Origin: Clarkia xantiana subsp. parviflora
Lineage: Eukaryota > Streptophyta > Magnoliopsida > Myrtales > Onagraceae
Length of the DNA stretch: 64,000 bases
Assembly (NCBI GenBank): GCA_036873135.1
Contig: JAPTYO010000023.1
Span: 4,289,834-4,353,833, forward strand
Direction: 5' to 3'
This document shows, piece by piece, positions 59,041 through 64,000 of the stretch. Every line of letters begins with the position of its first letter. The first letter of the stretch is position 1. Both the position numbers and the translations under genes were made by a program. Below the pieces are notes generated by a model. That model saw nothing but the letters and a program-made list of their open reading frames with translations, searched no databases and was not told the origin of the DNA.

Positions 59041-60176
59041 CAGTGTTATCAGAACCGGACCGGACCGCCGATCCGACCGGGTTCAAACCGGAACCGGTGC
59101 CTCCAACGGTCCTGTTCGACCAATTCCGGAGGATGTATGCGAACCTGGTTCAACATCCGGTATTCTAGCGAACCGTCCGGTTCTGAGCGGATCGAACGGT
59201 CCGCCGGTTCGGTGTCCATTGCAAAGAAAAAAAAAACTTAAATCAACTAAAGTAAATTGCATAAGACTTTAACAGAGGTGACTGAAGACAAACCCTACAT
59301 TTTTTTTGGTTGGCGACAAACCCTACATTGCAAGACTACGCTACAAGATTCAACTCAAGAACAGAGGCGGCAACGAAATTGGCCACCGGATCTGAAGAAA
59401 TTGGCCACCAGTTCATCAATTAGGGCCACCAGCAACCGTGCATGTTTGACAGACGCAGCGAACGTCAGACCGCTATTGGCAATGGACGCCAGGCTTCTAC
59501 CAGTGAGGTCCTGAGAATGGAACCCACCTCAGTCTAGGTATGGAAAATTCTAAAGGTACAATTTTTTTGACAGAAAGCCGACCTCCACCGTGTATGTTAG
59601 ATCTGAGAGGGACTCAGCGGACTTCCCTACAGCAGCGGATGGAAGATTCAAGACTGGGGATGCCAGACCGCTACCGGCAACAGACAGACTACGACAACCG
59701 CTGCTACCCAAATCTGGAGATCTACGTCGGAACCTGGATATCTGAACACCGTTGAACCTGCAACGGCCAAAGCAGTGGCCGCCATGGCCTTAGACTCCGC
59801 CAGACAAGGATATAGAGACTAGAGAGAGAGAGGCGACAGTGACCGAAGATAACTGTTCACCGTCGCCACAACCGTTGATACTGTTCATCATCGCGGGGAG
59901 AGAGAATTTCAATGAAGGGTGGTGAGAGTGATTTCAGTGAAGGTAGTGGTGAGAGTGACAGGGAGGATAGAGGGGGGGGGGGGGGGGGGGGGGAAGGGCT
60001 TGGGGTCCTGGGGAGATAAGGACGAGAGAATAGAGAAGAATAATGACATGTGGGTGGAGAAATAGCCAAAATGAATAACTAAGGCGGTCTGACCGGGTTC
60101 GAACCGGGTCGGACCGGTTGAACCGGGAACCGGACCCCTAACCGGTTCGAGGTCCGGTCCGGTTCTGATAACACTG
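59041..60176. mobile_element. hAT-like element, CAGTGTTATCAGAACCGG family, copy 3
   Basis: 1136 bp with inverted ends CAGTGTTATCAGAACCGG and CCGGTTCTGATAACACTG. A perfect 8-bp target duplication CTCGATAG flanks it (59033-59040 and 60177-60184). Sub-terminal regions match copy 1 (ACCGG-rich, then an A run after GGTCCGCCGGTTC). The interior differs from copy 1 and has no transposase motif. It contains a poly-G run at about 59970-59993. Confidence 0.9.
59970..59993. repeat. Poly-G tract of about 24 bases
   Basis: Long uninterrupted G run inside hAT-like copy 3, similar in length to the one in the LINE leader. Confidence 0.85.
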
Positions 60177-60441
60177 CTCGATAGCCGCAGTGTAGGTATT
60201 TGATAACAGCATATATTGCCAATTAAATTAAGGTCTCATCAACTAACATTTATTTTGATTTTTGATTTTTTGTTCATATGATATGGACGAGTATCGTGCT
60301 TGTCCATTGCCTTCTTTTTTCGCTTCGTTTGAATATTTGGCAATGGCTCATCGAAAGAGAAGAATGTTTTGTAGTGTTATTTTGGGAAGTACAAGGGCGT
60401 GGTCAATTCGCGTTCTTTGTTACCCAATAAAATAGTCTTCT

Positions 60442-60693
60442 TTGTTGGATCTTGAAATTGAAGAAGATGAAGGATTAGACTTCTCAGCTTCTGGTTTAGA
60501 AAGTATCCAACTCTATGGTTTATCAACATGTGCAGGGCTTTACATTTATGTTCAGCCCCCGCTTTCACCTATTGGAAGCTTCGTTTCAGTCTTGAACGTC
60601 ATTCCTCAGCTTGAACTTTCTGAATTAGATGAACACCACCGTCCGTGTTTCCAATTGGTCTTTATTGCATTGGCGTTTCAGTCCTGTCTCTAA
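60442..60693 (+). other. Unassigned open frame
   Basis: 83-codon frame (LDLEIEEDEGLDFSASGLES... to FQSCL) that opens without an ATG in good context. It has codon usage like coding sequence and an acidic start, but I do not recognise it. It may belong to the same broken gene region as 60972-61425. Confidence 0.25.
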
Positions 60694-60971
60694 TCCTATA
60701 TAAGTGGTAAGAGTTTTGTGATTTTTGTAGATGATTTTCACCAGAATTTCAATTATTTGTCGTTGATTCTCTGTGTGTGCCAAGTGTTTTCAATGGATAG
60801 GCATAATGTTAACGTGTTTACAAACGATCCAATTGCACATATATGTATTATGAAAATCTTTTATTAATGAATTGCAGGTTCAATTGCAAGGGTAAGGATA
60901 CCATGAAGAGAACAACTCTGTAATTGAGGATTTTTTTAGGAAGTAAATTTTGAGCTACTGGTAATCTACAG

Positions 60972-61425
60972 ATGTATTCAGTCATGTATCCTGGTGCAAA
61001 AGATCATGAACAAAATCGAGGAGCAAGGCTTTATGCGGTTTCAGTTGATTCATATATGCGGCTAATAGTTGGAGTTCCACCAACTGCATGTATCCCCTAA
61101 CCTATTCTATACCCAGTAAGTATAGTTATTGTATAATTCATTTTCCCCTTACCATTTGTAAGCTTGATTGGAGTAGGGTACATGTGGGTATATATGTATC
61201 ATTGACACATCAATACTTGCATGGACCTTTTAAAAAATAAAATAAATGTACTTTGCCGTTGGATTTGATCTTCGTGTGTTATCTATTGTGGATTTTGACT
61301 ATTCAAAAAGAAAGCAGTATGAGAGGAGAATGGACAAGTGGGACAGCAGCATCAGAATGTCCATCAGCAGACTCCACATCAAAGACAAGTAGTTGTAAGA
61401 AGATTTCAGATAGCAATCAGCTAGT
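60972..61425 (+). pseudogene. Exon remnants of a conserved plant membrane-protein gene
   Basis: A first piece (60972-61100) follows a CTACAG acceptor: MYSVMYPGAKDHEQNRGA, then LYAVSVDSYM...VGVPPTACIP, stop. A second (61326-61425) reads ENGQVGQQHQNVHQQTPHQR, then QVVVRRFQIAI, and after a frame change QLVLMLI. The Gln-rich stretch followed by RRFQIA-x-QLxLxLI resembles the region before the membrane segments of an uncharacterised plant family, from memory. Stops and the frameshift mark it as decayed. Confidence 0.4.
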
Positions 61426-61589
61426 TCTGATGCTCATTCATGATTGATGTTAGATAATCCGTTTCAAAGTGTTTGTTAAAAATTAGATATTATTTTTCCA
61501 AGATCTATTAACTAACTATAGATTTTGTTTCATTACCATCTTTTTAAGTCTATAATTTTTGTGGTTATCTCTACATAAGTTAAATTTTA

Positions 61590-62402
61590 GGGTTAAGAAC
61601 CTATGAAAGGTCTGAACTATCACTCATGTTAACGGAAGAGGTCTGAAATTTAAAAAGTTAATAACGGAGGTCTGAAATTTCAGTTTTGTTGATAACAGCG
61701 GTCTCCGTTAGTTTTTTCCGTTAAAACTAACGGAAGTTGATCACATGCCTGGCATGTGACCGGAAATAAAATAAATTTCCAAAAATGCCCTTCTATCAAG
61801 TGTGCCCCTCACATGCTTGAAGTGAAAAGACCAAAATGCCCTTGAAGCCACCACGACTCCACCAACCCAGCTCTAGCGACCACCAACCGTACTCCGGCGA
61901 CCACCACCGTATTCCGGCGACCACCACCGTACTCCGGCGACCACCACCAAGGCTCTGATTGGGCCCAAATCGGAGCCACCGGCCCCGATTGGGCTCGGAG
62001 CCAAAAAAGCTCCGATCGGCAGAAACTTTTTTGCTGAGGTGGTGGTCGGAGTCGGGTCGCCGGAGCCGAGGTGGTGGTCGTCGGAGTCGAGGTGGTGGTG
62101 GCCGGAGTCGGGTGGTGGTGGCCGGAGTCGGGTGGCGGTGGCCGGAGTTGGGTGGTTTTAATTTGACTTTAGGGGTAAAATTGTCATTTCACATTTATTT
62201 AAATAAGATATTAAATAAAACAAAATATTAAAGGGGCAAAAATATCATTTCACACAATTCTGTTAAATTTAACTCTAAAAATGGACGGAAAACCTCAAAT
62301 AAACAAAATTGAAATTTCAGACCTCTGTTATTAACTTTTTAAATTTAAGACCTCTCCCGTTAACATGGGTGATAGTTCAGACCTTTCATAGGTTCTTAAC
62401 CC
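61590..62402. mobile_element. Mutator-like foldback element, large relative of the PNP1-intron MITE
   Basis: 813 bp with about 130-bp inverted arms starting GGGTTAAGAACCTATGAAAG. The left flank taaatttta and right flank aaaatttta agree at 8 of 9 positions. The arms are highly similar (CTGAACTATCACTCATGTTAACGG against its complement with one change). The interior has CCGGCGACCACCACCGTA repeats on the left (61870-61950) and GGTGGTGGTCGGAGTCG repeats on the right (62035-62155), themselves inverted. No transposase is seen. Confidence 0.85.
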
Positions 62403-64000
62403 AAAATTTTAAGTTTGTAGTAAATTGCATTGTGCATACATGTAATTTTTTTTAGAACTTAGATTGTTTTCAGTATTAGCTAAGCAGATAATAAAATAGA
62501 TACTAATGTCTCAACCAAATTAAAATTGATCTACAACTGATTTCCCTTCTCCATATGAACGTGTAATATCTAATCTTAAGTTGCAAAAAGAGCAACGTTC
62601 ATGAACATGTATTCAGAAACATGTGCATATGCATGATGATTCAACAATTTCCATGCATGAGTCGTAGTTCTAGATCATGCAGACGATGGAAAATGGACGG
62701 AGAAGAAATGAATCTACCGTTAAGAGATGATTGAATAGAATTATAGAACAGTTGAGGGATAGTGGATCTTCAATGTATATGAAGAGAGGGGGAGGTAAAT
62801 AGAATGGCGAGAGAGAAAAGTGAGAATTGGCGAGAGTTTTTATAGTAAGTAATATGTATTGGAGTTTAGTTGGAAAACAAATCTTAGTTTGATTAGAGTT
62901 TTAAAAAAAAATCATTTTTACAATGTTATTATCTTCAGTACAACATCTAAAATAATTGAAAGTCTTTCTTTAGATTTTATCGTTGTTGGTGAGGTTTGTT
63001 GGTAATGATTGGATGTATTTAGGAAGATGTGAAGTTTTAGTTCAATTTACGTGACTTAAAAAAATGTTCATCTTCATAAAAAATTAAGACTTTTGGTGAT
63101 GTTTTAAAAACATTTTTATAAAATGTGTTTGCATTAATATTGTCAAATAAATATAAAAATGATATTTCATTAGCTAACATTTTATTATATTATGTCTACG
63201 CACTTTGAAAATTACGATTACGAATAGAATAAGAATACAAAAGACTATTTACATTATATATCATATCTGACGCAACATAGTTATATTTATTTTTAAATTA
63301 TTTTCATATATATTATCTCCGTAATAATATATACATCAACAAAGACAGATAACAATATATAATAATACATAACTTAATCTCACAACAATTGTCACATAAA
63401 ATATTCAACCCGTGGAAAATGTCTAGTTTTATATATTGGTAATAGATTTTCGTTTTAATTCGTTGATTCAGTGAATTTAACTGAATTAATTTCTCCTTCC
63501 GTTTCGATTTGCTAATCAGGAACGCGTCAAATTCTCCACTCTCAAACAACGAAGCGTCACTCGATCAGGAGAGTTAAGTAGATTCTTAGTCGATTTCTAT
63601 GGTTTAATTTGATCTATTATATTAATAAGATTCTTAATTGATTTCTACAGGTGTGAAGAAGGAGAATGTTCCAGCCATCTAGATTGTTTGTTGCGCTGTT
63701 TCTCTTTGAGGATTGCTTCGGTTTGAATTCTCTTAACAATTTATATTTTATATATCCTGTTCATTTTTTTTAAAAGTTGATATTTCTGCCTGCAATGTTT
63801 CTGTATTACACTATCGTTTATTTATAGTTAATTGCTTAATTATATGGTGGATTAATCCCAAAAGGTTGAAAGAAACAAACTGTAATCATTTGTTCAACTT
63901 TGTTATCAATGGAGCATTGAATCAATTGATGAAATTTCATCCAAATTTAACTTTATCAAATTTTTTATTAATGGTTACACTAATTATCGTATGATACTAT
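62403..64000. other. AT-rich, no confident gene
   Basis: No exon is recognised. A 5'-UTR-like stretch at 63520-63730 (pyrimidine-rich with possible GT-AG signals near 63652) could be the start of a gene reading off the right edge, but nothing in it can be named. Confidence 0.35.

Noticed and set aside
1..64000. tRNA, rRNA or snoRNA genes
   Set aside because: I looked for conserved box and loop patterns by eye and saw none that I could support.

Overview
This is a stretch of plant nuclear DNA, almost certainly from a eudicot. It is AT-rich, has GT-AG introns, encodes a chloroplast-targeted enzyme, and carries plant-type Helitrons, hAT-like, Mutator-like, LINE and Copia remnants. The species cannot be fixed from the sequence alone. 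I derived exon structures by hand from splice signals, reading-frame continuity and remembered conservation of the families; no database search was run. Some of the longer open frames reach their stated start only through a non-ATG codon.

The left part (1-29 kb) holds three conserved housekeeping genes. RRP6-like exosome exonuclease (plus strand, 5' end outside the window) converges on RFC3, the small clamp-loader subunit (minus strand, 11 exons, 354 codons). Further on lies PNP1, chloroplast polynucleotide phosphorylase (minus strand, 24 exons, 929 codons). A foldback element sits between RRP6L2 and RFC3. A 6.1-kb Helitron-like element sits between RFC3 and PNP1. A 270-bp Mutator-like MITE with a perfect 9-bp target duplication sits in the last PNP1 intron.

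The middle (29-40 kb) is a nest of insertions inside a degenerate tandem array with a unit of about 170 bp. A nearly full-length L1-type LINE (6.9 kb, 13-bp target duplication) splits the array. A second element splits it again, and that element contains a CTCGA-rich MITE-like block and a hAT-like element with an 8-bp target duplication.

The right part (41-64 kb) has two single-exon genes: a SOUL heme-binding protein (41251-41844) and an intronless CYP59-type cyclophilin-RRM gene (50513-51607) that looks like a truncated retrogene. Around them are gene remnants (an EF-hand tail cut off beside a broken Copia, a Copia RT scrap, pieces of a membrane-protein gene), inverted and direct duplications, a solo-LTR-like block, another copy of the hAT-like family and a large relative of the PNP1-intron MITE.

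The least conventional feature is the Helitron. It has a hairpin-CTAG 3' end, a decayed RPA-like fragment, a captured fragment of the plastid MurE ligase gene, and a 1659-bp tandem duplication of its 5' part. Each duplicated copy carries the same small two-exon gene (95 codons) that I do not recognise; the one coding difference I see between the copies is synonymous.
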